This document shows, piece by piece, positions 57,331 through 63,906 of a stretch of 64,000 nt of DNA. Positions within the stretch are counted from its first letter, which is position 1; every line of letters starts with the position of its first letter. This stretch comes from Terasakiella magnetica (GTDB taxonomy: Bacteria > Pseudomonadota > Alphaproteobacteria > Rhodospirillales > Magnetospirillaceae), in NCBI GenBank assembly GCA_902729415.1, contig CACVCF010000035.1:36313-100312 (forward strand), written 5' to 3'. The translations under genes and the position numbers were made by a program. The notes under the pieces were generated by a model, which saw only the letters and a list, made by a program, of their open reading frames with translations, did not search any database and had not been told where the DNA came from.

Positions 57331-58023
57331 CTATTTCTTTCCGACGCCGGGATGAAGGGCCAGGGATTGGCCCGCCGCGTGGCCCGCCTCGAACGCGCCC
57401 GCCGCCACCTTCTTGCCCGAGGCCCGGCCCCGGCGGAGGTTAAGGTCAAGCTTGGCGTATTCGGATTCGACGATGGCATGGCGGACCACCACAAGGTCGC
57501 GGCCGCTGCTCTGGCGGTTGGCCTCGTCACGCTCGGTCTTCATGGCGCCCAGCTTGTCGGCGATGGAGACCGCCATGCCGAACAGGAATGACCCCTTTTC
57601 GTCATGGGAATAGCGGATGAATTTTTGCGTGCGGGCGTACTGGTCCCAGGCGGTCTGCATGGCGCTGGCCACCACGTCATAGACGTAATGGGCCATCTCG
57701 ATGCCCGGGCGCAGCCCAAAGAAGACATAACGGATACGGCCGGTCTCGTCCTTCTCGCGCCAGACCTTGCAATCGCAATATTCGGCGATGGCGGGCACGC
57801 AGGCGGCGATGGGCTGGCGCTGCTTCTTATTGGTGGCGACGGCGGATTGGGCACATTGCTCGTCGCGGATTTCGATGTCGCTGAGGGACAGGTCGTGGCG
57901 GTCGAGCAATTCGGCGACCTTGGCTGCCGCCGACAGCGCCTCCTCCTCGGTGCAGCCATTGGCGATGGTTTTGGCGCGCAAGGCCTGAAGCCGGGTTTTC
58001 AGCTTGTCGAGATCGCTGGTCAT
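57331..58023 (-). CDS. DUF2786 domain protein
   Basis: Protein of 230 residues. The N-terminal 45 residues (LKTRLQALRAKTIANGCTEE, then EALSAAAKVAELLDRHDLSLSDIEI) match DUF2786; the remainder (CDCKVWREKDETGRIRYVFFG, FLFGMAVSIADKL) matches the C-terminal part usual for this family. The family occurs on chromosomes, plasmids and phages and has no known function. It follows the DUF3572 gene after 17 nt; 90 nt separate it from argH. Confidence 0.82.
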   Translation of the reverse strand: MTSDLDKLKTRLQALRAKTIANGCTEEEALSAAAKVAELLDRHDLSLSDIEIRDEQCAQSAVATNKKQRQPIAACVPAIAEYCDCKVWREKDETGRIRYVFFGLRPGIEMAHYVYDVVASAMQTAWDQYARTQKFIRYSHDEKGSFLFGMAVSIADKLGAMKTERDEANRQSSGRDLVVVRHAIVESEYAKLDLNLRRGRASGKKVAAGAFEAGHAAGQSLALHPGVGKK

Positions 58024-58040
58024 CTAGAATGGCCCGCCCA

Positions 58041-58340
58041 TCAGGGTGACCAGTCCCTTTGCCCGCCGGGAAGCTGGGCGCGGGCGGCCAGAAGGGTTTC
58101 CGGAGCGACACCCGCCGCCGCCGCGACTTGGTGGATGGTGGCGTCTTGCTCCAGCACGAAGTCGAGAACGGCGCCGAGGAAATCGGGATCGGCGATACGG
58201 CGGCGCAGGTCATCGCCGCCGCTACCGGTCATGCCGAGAAACCGGGGCAGCAGGTCTTCGTCGCCGACAATGACGGCGATAGCCTGAAGGGCCAAGGCTT
58301 CGGCGGCGTCGCGGCCGAGGGAGGGAGGCTTGGGCGGCAT
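58041..58340 (-). CDS. DUF3572 family protein
   Basis: Helical protein of 99 residues with DUF3572 features: AEALALQAIAVIVGDEDLLPRFL, a Gly/Asp turn, DLRRRIADPDFLGAVLDFVLEQD and a final AAGVAPETLLAARAQLPGG. Function unknown; common in alphaproteobacteria. ATG at 58340; upstream of the DUF2786 gene on the same strand. Confidence 0.82.
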   Translation of the reverse strand: MPPKPPSLGRDAAEALALQAIAVIVGDEDLLPRFLGMTGSGGDDLRRRIADPDFLGAVLDFVLEQDATIHQVAAAAGVAPETLLAARAQLPGGQRDWSP

Positions 58341-58375
58341 CGGTTACACCGGAAGGAGAGGAAGAGCAGCCGGCT

Positions 58376-58597
58376 TTAGCCGGCGGTGATGGTCTTATCC
58401 TTGCGACGGTTCAGCGGCACTTGGCCATCCTGGCCTTTGACGTAGGTGGTCTTGCCCACTGTCAGGCCGTCAAGGATGGTGACCAGGGCGCGAGGAAGGG
58501 TGGCGAATTCCTTCGAGCCGCGCGACGCCGTATTATAGATGGCCACGGCGGCGCGGACCATATCGCGCGTCATGGGCTTGCCATCGTTACCGATCAT
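58376..58597 (-). CDS. Small conserved-looking hypothetical protein
   Basis: Product of 73 residues, MIGNDGKPMTRDMVRAAVAI, then YNTASRGSKEFATLPRALVT, basic at the C-terminus. No family recognised and no membrane segment. The ATG at 58597 is inferred from compactness; the longer frame starting at 58795 adds low-quality sequence. The stop codon lies in the loop of a GCCGGC-TTTA-GCCGGC hairpin (58369-58384), which may end the transcript. Last chromosomal gene before the tRNA-Gly attachment site. Confidence 0.55.
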   Translation of the reverse strand: MIGNDGKPMTRDMVRAAVAIYNTASRGSKEFATLPRALVTILDGLTVGKTTYVKGQDGQVPLNRRKDKTITAG

Positions 58598-58800
58598 GAT
58601 TATCCATCCCCGCTGCTTTCCGAGACACAGTAGAATGCTTCGCGGCGCGATACAGCCCGGAAAAGTGAAAAACCGCGGTATTCCGGCGCGTGGCAGGCAA
58701 GGGCGTTCGGGTTGCGTCCATTCCTGGAGCAGATTGCACTTCCACATACATGCCGCATAACAGCGACTGATCAAAGCCGGTCTGGAACTTGTCATAAGCG

Positions 58801-58830
58801 AAGGGCCGGTCAGTCACCTGGCCGGCCCTT
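58801..58830 (-). terminator. Stem-loop downstream of the tRNA-Gly 3' fragment
   Basis: AAGGGCCGG (58801-58809) pairs perfectly with CCGGCCCTT (58822-58830) around a 12-nt loop. It lies about 29 nt beyond the CCA end of the tRNA-Gly fragment and is probably the original terminator of the intact tRNA gene before integration. Confidence 0.5.
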
Positions 58831-58858
58831 AGTATCGCATTGATTTTATTGGTCCAAT

Positions 58859-58903
58859 TGGAGCGGGCGAAGGGATTCGAACCCTCGACCCCAACCTTGG
58901 CAA
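58859..58903 (-). other. Attachment site: 45-bp 3' fragment of tRNA-Gly (GCC)
   Basis: On the minus strand the sequence from anticodon loop TTGCCAA through GGTTGGGGTCGAGGGTTCGA, ATCCCTTCGCCCGCT and CCA matches the 3' part of a bacterial tRNA-Gly(GCC) (acceptor strand CGCCCGC, discriminator T, encoded CCA). Upstream of the loop the pairing arm CAACC is replaced by GACCA, and no D-arm or 5' acceptor follows, so the tRNA is incomplete. This is the usual mark of integration into a tRNA 3' end; with this orientation the element extends to the right and the intact tRNA-Gly should sit at its far end. Confidence 0.8.
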
Positions 58904-59131
58904 TGGTCTGCCTGGGCGAATACGCTAATAATATCAATGACTTGTGCGCCATGATTCTGGCGTGTGCATGGTTTGTGCAATCTGTGGTGGTTGGTGATGT
59001 CGGCTACTCTCGTGATGAAGCTCCACCCAGATCGTTGGTCGATGGCTGCCGCTGCTTGTGGATCTGAAAATTCTCGGGAATCTTCGGGGGATGGTGGCAT
59101 CACCGTACTGGATTTGCTCCACCGCTCAACC
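58904..59131. other. Left end of the integrated element, no gene seen
   Basis: About 230 bp between the tRNA-Gly fragment and the antitoxin stop. No integrase, recombinase or credible small gene is visible. A plus-strand frame through it (58840-59067) translates the tRNA fragment and is spurious. Confidence 0.4.
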
Positions 59132-59425
59132 TTAGGCAGCGATTGCGTCACGCACCGCTTGGGGGTTTTTGGCTATAACCTTCAGGTAGAGCCGAGCAGC
59201 ACGTTCTGGACGACGACGCTTCTGCTCCCATGCACGAACTGCAGCAATTTCCAGATGGAAGGCTTCGGCAAATGCCTCCTGGGTCATATGGAGCGACTGC
59301 CTGATTTCCTTGACGTCCACATCATCAGCAACCTGCACCACATGGGTCTTGCCCTCGGCATTGCCCTCCATATGGTCGACCATGAACTGCATCGATTCGA
59401 GAAGGTCTTGAGCGACGGTTCCCAT
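59132..59425 (-). CDS. Type II antitoxin, HTH XRE family (HigA-like)
   Basis: Protein of 97 residues with a C-terminal helix-turn-helix: VKEIRQSLHMTQEAFAEAFH, then LEIAAVRAWEQKRRRPERAA. It would neutralise the upstream toxin and repress the operon. ATG at 59425 is preceded by AAGGAGACT and begins 4 nt after the toxin stop; the toxin-first order is typical of higBA. A perfect 9-bp inverted repeat upstream of the toxin is a likely operator. Confidence 0.88.
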   Translation of the reverse strand: MGTVAQDLLESMQFMVDHMEGNAEGKTHVVQVADDVDVKEIRQSLHMTQEAFAEAFHLEIAAVRAWEQKRRRPERAARLYLKVIAKNPQAVRDAIAA

Positions 59426-59429
59426 GGCA

Positions 59430-59780
59430 TCAGTCTCCTTTCTTCGCCAGGGCTTTGACCCTAGCAGCGAAGGCTGTAACTGCCTTCTTCTCATCTGGCT
59501 TCAAATCAGACCGCTCGCCTTTGCCGTAGATGACCAACGCATAGAGCGGATTGTTGTCGTCGTAGTAGTAGTAGATCACCCGAACACCGACGGATTTACC
59601 CTTACCCTTGGCAGCGAATCGAATCTTCCGAATGCCACCAGTTCCAGGGATTTCGTCACCTTCATCTGGATTTGCAGCCAGATGGTCGATGACCTCCTTA
59701 TGCTCATCCGCCGATAGCAGTTTTTCGGCTCGACGGCTAAAAGCAGGTGCCTCAACAACGGTAATCAGCTTGTCCAACAT
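59430..59780 (-). CDS. Type II toxin, RelE/HigB-like
   Basis: Toxin of 116 residues of the RelE-like group that cleaves mRNA at the ribosome in characterised members. Visible pattern: VEAPAFSRRAEKLLSADEHK, DHLAANPDEGDEIPGTGGIRK (partly quoted), KIRFAAKGKGKSVGVRVIYY, and the C-terminal LVIYGKGERSDLKPDEKKAV with the basic catalytic surface. ATGs at 59783 and 59780 are adjacent; either may be used. First gene of the toxin-antitoxin operon. Confidence 0.87.
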   Translation of the reverse strand: MLDKLITVVEAPAFSRRAEKLLSADEHKEVIDHLAANPDEGDEIPGTGGIRKIRFAAKGKGKSVGVRVIYYYYDDNNPLYALVIYGKGERSDLKPDEKKAVTAFAARVKALAKKGD

Positions 59781-59801
59781 CATGGGGCAAGACTACGCCA
59801 A

Positions 59802-59833
59802 TGTCGCAGTTCAGGCAAGCCAAGACTGCGACA
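59802..59833. promoter_or_regulatory. Operator-like 9-bp inverted repeat upstream of the toxin-antitoxin operon
   Basis: TGTCGCAGT (59802-59810) and ACTGCGACA (59825-59833) are perfect inverted repeats with a 14-bp spacer, 19-50 nt upstream of the toxin start. Two half-sites at this spacing suit binding of a dimeric XRE antitoxin. Confidence 0.6.
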
Positions 59834-59909
59834 ATGCCACAGTAAATGGGTTCTGAAAATTTGGGATTCCCTCGGGATGGTAGCCCATTTCGGGAGGAGG
59901 GGGATGACC

Positions 59910-60173
59910 CTACAACGCAAAATCCAGTAGCTCGTCCATGGTCAGTCGCAGCCAACCATCGACGCCAGGATCAATCTCCAAATCCTCCGGCACCATGGTC
60001 GGCTTCAACGCCAAGAAATATCCATCTGCCGATGGGGAGCCATATGCCTTCCATCCTCGTTCATGGATGATGGCGGCGATGAAATCCGGTGCCCCGGCAT
60101 ACGCCACAGCGATCCCATGGGAATCCTTGAAGGTGATGGTGCCATCATAGGCGGTATGGATCATGTGGTTCAT
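59910..60173 (-). CDS. Hypothetical island protein, 87 residues
   Basis: Acidic protein of 87 residues starting MNHMIHTAYDGTITFKDSHG and ending DGWLRLTMDELLDFAL. No family recognised. The ATG at 60173 is preferred (AAGGAAT upstream). It lies downstream of another unknown gene, separated by a strong hairpin (60188-60213). Its base composition is less GC-rich than the chromosome, in line with the island. Confidence 0.55.
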   Translation of the reverse strand: MNHMIHTAYDGTITFKDSHGIAVAYAGAPDFIAAIIHERGWKAYGSPSADGYFLALKPTMVPEDLEIDPGVDGWLRLTMDELLDFAL

Positions 60174-60187
60174 GGGGGGATTCCTTG

Positions 60188-60213
60188 CCCCCACCGTTGA
60201 ATTCCGGTGGGGG
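60188..60213 (-). terminator. Strong stem-loop between two island genes
   Basis: CCCCCACCG (60188-60196) pairs perfectly with CGGTGGGGG (60205-60213) around an 8-nt loop. It lies after the stop of the 149-residue gene and 15 nt before the ATG at 60173. No U-tract; it may limit read-through or translation of the downstream gene. Confidence 0.5.
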
Positions 60214-60229
60214 ACAATGGTGGTTCTGG

Positions 60230-60679
60230 TCAAGCTGACTTCTTGCCAGCCTTCTTCCGATTGGCTGCAGCACTGGCAAGCTGGGTGTCCAGTTCGCCCT
60301 TGGTGACGGCATCGGCAAGAACGGTCAGAACCCGTTCCACCCCATCGGCATCACCGGCAAGGATGGTGGACTGCTTGCCATTGACCAAAACCGGATGACC
60401 GGCGAAGAGCATCTCGATCAGGTACTGCCCAGTCGGATTCTTCCAGAACCACTTGCGGGGATTCTTGGCAACGACCGAGGTAATGACCAGTCCATCCTCG
60501 CCAACCGTCTTCACGGTCTTGGTCAGGTTGGGGGCGGTGCCGGTGCGTTCGGCATCCAGCAGAACACGTTGGTTCTGGATGGCGGTCAGGACTGCGGATC
60601 GCATTTTCTCGGTGGGCGAAGAACGCCAGTGGGGGACCGGTCGCTTCTCGGCACCAAACTTCAATTCAGAAATGTTCAT
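60230..60679 (-). CDS. Hypothetical island protein, 149 residues
   Basis: Basic protein of 149 residues, MNISELKFGAEKRPVPHWRS at the start, a Lys/Thr-rich centre (LTKTVKTVGEDGLVITSVVA, NPRKWFWKNPTGQYLIEML) and a C-terminal Lys-rich end (AAANRKKAGKKSA). The basic tail hints at nucleic-acid binding; no family recognised. The ATG at 60679 has TGGAG at 6-nt spacing; the ATG at 60685 is too close to that site. Confidence 0.6.
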   Translation of the reverse strand: MNISELKFGAEKRPVPHWRSSPTEKMRSAVLTAIQNQRVLLDAERTGTAPNLTKTVKTVGEDGLVITSVVAKNPRKWFWKNPTGQYLIEMLFAGHPVLVNGKQSTILAGDADGVERVLTVLADAVTKGELDTQLASAAANRKKAGKKSA

Positions 60680-60796
60680 GGTCATCTCCAGTAATGTTGT
60701 CCTGAAGCGACCAGTAGCGCGATCATAAATATCAGTCCAGCTCGATTCGAGAGATTATAGATAAATACTTTTGAACACAATTATGGAGGCAATCAG

Positions 60797-61015
60797 ATGA
60801 GATACCATGAATTTATGACAATTACAGAAGATCAACCAGCTAACACCCTATCTGGTAATTTGCAGAAGCAGGCGAATGCCAAAGCAGATCAGGCAAAACG
60901 TTTGAAACAGCAGGCTGCATTGGCGAAAAAGCGGGAACAGATCAATGGGCAACGGACCAAGATGATCAAAACCCAGAGTGACCTTGCCGCCCTCATGTCC
61001 CAATCAGGGAAGTGA
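60797..61015 (+). CDS. Small coiled-coil island protein, 72 residues
   Basis: Product of 72 residues, MRYHEFMTITEDQPANTLSG followed by a Lys/Gln/Ala-rich helix (LQKQANAKADQAKRLKQQAA, ALAKKREQINGQRTKMIKT). Strong ribosome-binding site (GGAGG, 9 nt before ATG) and an AT-rich promoter region with GATAAATA at 60760-60767. The N-terminus resembles small structural or accessory proteins of tailed phages, but I cannot name a family. Three stem-loops follow the stop. Confidence 0.65.
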   Translation: MRYHEFMTITEDQPANTLSGNLQKQANAKADQAKRLKQQAALAKKREQINGQRTKMIKTQSDLAALMSQSGK

Positions 61016-61023
61016 TGAATTTC

Positions 61024-61095
61024 TCCTCGATGGCGAGGAACGCCATTTCCAAGCCCATACGGGGCTTCTCTGGTAGGAATGCCCAATCCTACCAG
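61024..61095. terminator. Three tandem stem-loops after the 72-residue gene
   Basis: TCCTCG-ATGG-CGAGGA (61024-61039), AAGCCC-ATACG-GGGCTT (61051-61067, followed by CTCT) and CTGGTAGGA-ATGCCCAA-TCCTACCAG (61070-61095), all perfect stems of 6, 6 and 9 bp. The middle one resembles a phage-type terminator. The cluster lies between convergent genes. Confidence 0.5.
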
Positions 61096-61217
61096 CTAAA
61101 TGGACCGAGCCATTGGTCGGCGTCCCTGGTGGGTTTCTGCCCCATGTCCAAGCCGACCATCTGGTGTTGCAGGTATTTCTGTAGGTGATTGCCCTCGGTG
61201 CCCCCGAAAAAAGCCCA

Positions 61218-61257
61218 GACGAAACTACTATCTAGAGGAGTTTCGTTAGGGATTTTT
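61218..61257 (+). repeat. 40-bp island repeat, copy A
   Basis: The 40 bases GACGAAACTACTATCTAGAG + GAGTTTCGTTAGGGATTTTT occur identically here and at 63091-63130 in the same orientation. The element contains a 7-bp dyad (CGAAACT and AGTTTCG, 12-bp spacer) and ends in five T, so on the plus strand it could act as a terminator. This copy lies in non-coding DNA after the HTH gene stop. Confidence 0.85.
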
Positions 61258-61306
61258 GATCGCCGGAATCGGCTGGGAAGATTCCGGGAATCTTGCTGGA
61301 ATCCGG

Positions 61307-61678
61307 TTAATCCTTGATCCACGAGTTGAAACGCTTCAATTCTGGATGCCTCTCGAATACCTCGGGACGCTCCCTTTGAACCGTTTCCCTGATGACGGCG
61401 AACACCTCGTTCTGGAGTTCCCACAAGATGCTGGCGGATTCCCATTCCTCCACCGATGCCAATCCCTCACGGGCTTCATCCTGAAATTCTTGGATGTCCT
61501 GCTCCAAATTGAAAGCCAAATGGGTCAACGCATCAAGTGACGGTGGTCGATTCTTGGATTTTCTGGATGATACGTAGGACTGACCTTTCCCCAGTAGGTT
61601 CCCCATATCGGCTTCTGATTTAATTTTGCCAGCAGCCTTCAATCTGTTCGTAACGTTGTTAAAATTAATATTCGTCAT
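61307..61678 (-). CDS. Helix-turn-helix protein (DUF6626-like)
   Basis: Protein of 123 residues. N-terminal HTH: NVTNRLKAAGKIKSEADMGN, then LLGKGQSYVSSRKSKNRPPS and LDALTHLAFNLEQDIQEFQD; the C-terminal half is helical and acidic. It looks like a phage or island repressor. ATG at 61678 follows GAAGGAGAAGAG. A 15-bp dyad (61769-61783) in the upstream region may be its operator. Divergent from a weak plus-strand frame at 61905. Confidence 0.72.
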   Translation of the reverse strand: MTNINFNNVTNRLKAAGKIKSEADMGNLLGKGQSYVSSRKSKNRPPSLDALTHLAFNLEQDIQEFQDEAREGLASVEEWESASILWELQNEVFAVIRETVQRERPEVFERHPELKRFNSWIKD

Positions 61679-61768
61679 AGCTCTTCTCCTTCTCAAATAG
61701 GTTTGTGATCTATTTATCAAGGTAGTGCTAATTCGGGTTCATGTTTATCAATCGACGTCCCGACAAAA

Positions 61769-61783
61769 GTTGAGACTCTCAAC
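61769..61783. promoter_or_regulatory. 15-bp dyad upstream of the island HTH gene
   Basis: GTTGAGA-C-TCTCAAC, a perfect 7+7 dyad centred about 98 nt upstream of the HTH ATG, in the AT-rich divergent region. A candidate operator for the encoded regulator. Confidence 0.35.
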
Positions 61784-61904
61784 TCTGCCGGTGACCTAAC
61801 CAATCCCCGTCTCGATATATTTCGTTATCATGGACGTCATGGTCCGCAACAAATCATAAAATCTCCATCATTGAGTGCCATGTCCTTTGCTATACCATGA
61901 CGGA

Positions 61905-62108
61905 ATGAGCCATGATTCATCAGCTAAGCACTGCGCCCTTCGATGCGCCCAGGAATTGGAGCGATCTGGCGATCATCATGCTCAATACCAAGCTCTTGTT
62001 GATCACGTTGCGACAGCAGGATCGTGTGCGACGGGTACTCCGTGCTTGGATACCAGCTATTGCACGATTGCCATTGCTGGTTTGCTGGCGAGGCTTGACA
62101 AGCGGTAG
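61905..62108 (+). CDS. Uncertain small Cys/His-containing protein, 67 residues
   Basis: Frame of 67 codons, MSHDSSAKHCALRCAQELER then SGDHHAQYQALVDHVATAGS, with four Cys and several His. No family recognised, and the ribosome-binding site is weak (GACGGA). It ends 10 nt before the convergent replication-protein stop. It may be real or a chance frame. Confidence 0.35.
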   Translation: MSHDSSAKHCALRCAQELERSGDHHAQYQALVDHVATAGSCATGTPCLDTSYCTIAIAGLLARLDKR

Positions 62109-62118
62109 CTGGTGGCAA

Positions 62119-63906
62119 TCATCCCTTCCGGCGTAGCCCCAGGTCGGCACCATGATCGTTGGATGCTGCCGGATGATCACCACCCTTGGTGACCTTGGCG
62201 ACGACCCCGGAAATTTCCCTGCGTCGTTCGTCTGGGTGGCGAGCATAGATAACCTCCGAGGTAAGCCGGTCACGGATCGATGCTGCGTCATGTCCAAGCC
62301 GATGGAGGTTCCTGGCGAGGTTGAAGAATTCCCTCGATCCCTCGCCCTTGGGGGCATTGCGCCATTGGCTGATCACCAAGCTGACCTGATTGGCTTTGGC
62401 GACCTCGTTGTCGTTGCTGGTTCTGGCAATTGCCTCTCGAAGCCTCTGCAATCCATCCGGCACTGGATTGGCAAAGGCGGGGGCGGCGACATATTCCGTT
62501 GGATCTGGCAGCAGGTAGCTGTCGATGAAGATCAATGGGTCGATTTCCACCCCAGGGAATTCCATCCAGAATGATTTCTTTGAGTCCTGGGCTTGGCATG
62601 GCACGTAGAACATCGAGCAGGCGGGACGTTTGGACCTGTCGATTCCATGGAAATTTGGTGCAACCTTGTCCCTCGAGTAGCCATACATCTCGATGGCTCC
62701 GACCATGATGTCCCAGATGGCATGGTATGCCTCGAGGGTCATGGGGCTGGTGGTGGGGAAGAAGTATCGCTTGTTGCCCGAGTAGCTGTTCATGGCGACG
62801 AACCTGACATCGGGGAAGATGCGGTTCATTTCGTCCGGTGTCAGGGTGCCATCGTCTTGGTCGAGCCAGATGCCATGGACGGAGATCACATTCTCCAAAC
62901 CCCGTTCGGTATCAACCCCCTTCCTTTTGGCGAATTTAGCTGGCGAAATCAGGATGTTGTCGTTCTTGTTGTTGGCTCTGTAGGACCAGCATGCCTTGAG
63001 CTGGGCGATCAGATTGTCGTTGCTCGCCACCTCGAATTCGATTGGCGATGAATGAAGGTTGCCAATCAGGGAGATCTCCAAATTTTCCCTGACGAAACTA
63101 CTATCTAGAGGAGTTTCGTTAGGGATTTTTAGACCCATGCAGAGCGAGATCACCCCATCATAGATTCTCCGTTTCTTATGCCTGTGGTTCGTTTCCCGTT
63201 CGGCATTGGTCATTGCGACCACGTTCACAGGCGGGCGACCACCCATGCGGCTGGTGCTTCCCGACTTGGTTTCCAGAAGAGGAATGTCGGTTTGAACACG
63301 GTTCAATTTGATCCTGCCGTTGTCCTTGAACTGGCGAACCAGCCATTCGCCCAATGTCCTGTCTGGAACGATGATGGTCACTGGATCGGTCGCCGCTGGA
63401 TCTCGCAGGCTGCATCTCATGAGGGCTTGGTAAATTGTCTCATGGCTGATGGCTTTCTGGACCTCGGTTGGGTCGATCCTGAACCGCTGCTCGAGGAATT
63501 TGAAATGGTCGGTAGTCAGGTTCAATGCGCTCAATACCAGCACCTGATGGACGCCTTGGTGTTGGTTGATGCCATGGGACACATTGGAGATGCGAGTGGC
63601 TGACCCACGGAAGTGGGGATCGACCGCCTGGTTGAGCAGGTCGTTGTTGGCGCACCAGATGAATGGGCAGGTTCCCAAGATCGCTTGGATTGATGGCAGA
63701 ATGGGGCTGATGCTGGAATGGCTGATACCGACCCTCTTCTTGAGCGACTTCGACCAGCTACGTTCCGAGAGGTAATTGACGGTGAGCTGTCTGGCTCCAA
63801 TGTCATGGTCGGTGTGGCGGAGTTGGATGCCCTTGTTCTCGACGAATCGAACCCCCTCCTTGTTCCAGATCATCGCCAACAGGCTATCGGGGAAATGGGC
63901 ACCCAT
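62119..63906 (-). CDS. 5'-truncated replication protein: helicase C-terminal part fused to primase-like domain
   Basis: Frame of 595 codons. The N-terminal third looks like the second half of a DEAD/DEAH-type phage helicase: TIMGAHFPDSLLAMIW at the start, and motif VI-like AISHETIYQALMRCSLRDP with TDPVTIIVPDRTLGEWLV near residue 175. A basic linker (GGRPPVNVVAMTNAERETNH) follows, then a primase-like part with VISVHGIWLDQDDGTLTPDE, FPDVRFVAMNSYSGNKRYFF and RSKRPACSMFYVPC. Walker A and B motifs are absent: helicase-like sequence continues 15 codons upstream of the ATG and then meets TAA at 63952-63954. Copy B of the 40-bp repeat is read in frame between the two parts. Probably a decayed or truncated island replication gene. 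Confidence 0.5.
   Translation of the reverse strand: MGAHFPDSLLAMIWNKEGVRFVENKGIQLRHTDHDIGARQLTVNYLSERSWSKSLKKRVGISHSSISPILPSIQAILGTCPFIWCANNDLLNQAVDPHFRGSATRISNVSHGINQHQGVHQVLVLSALNLTTDHFKFLEQRFRIDPTEVQKAISHETIYQALMRCSLRDPAATDPVTIIVPDRTLGEWLVRQFKDNGRIKLNRVQTDIPLLETKSGSTSRMGGRPPVNVVAMTNAERETNHRHKKRRIYDGVISLCMGLKIPNETPLDSSFVRENLEISLIGNLHSSPIEFEVASNDNLIAQLKACWSYRANNKNDNILISPAKFAKRKGVDTERGLENVISVHGIWLDQDDGTLTPDEMNRIFPDVRFVAMNSYSGNKRYFFPTTSPMTLEAYHAIWDIMVGAIEMYGYSRDKVAPNFHGIDRSKRPACSMFYVPCQAQDSKKSFWMEFPGVEIDPLIFIDSYLLPDPTEYVAAPAFANPVPDGLQRLREAIARTSNDNEVAKANQVSLVISQWRNAPKGEGSREFFNLARNLHRLGHDAASIRDRLTSEVIYARHPDERRREISGVVAKVTKGGDHPAASNDHGADLGLRRKG
63091..63130 (+). repeat. 40-bp island repeat, copy B, inside the replication ORF
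   Basis: Identical to 61218-61257. On the minus strand it is read in frame as KIPNETPLDSSFV between the helicase-like and primase-like parts of the 595-codon frame, introducing no stop. The flanking bases differ between the copies, so the repeat unit is sharply bounded at 40 bp. Confidence 0.85.

Noticed and set aside
58840..59067. 75-codon plus-strand frame reading through the tRNA-Gly fragment
   Set aside because: The peptide LERAKGFEPSTPTLA is the well-known artefact of translating a tRNA 3' half on the wrong strand.
61089..61445. 118-codon minus-strand frame containing KIPNETPLDSSFV
   Set aside because: It overlaps the HTH gene in another frame and gains its length only through the 40-bp repeat and the hairpin region; no start signal or domain.
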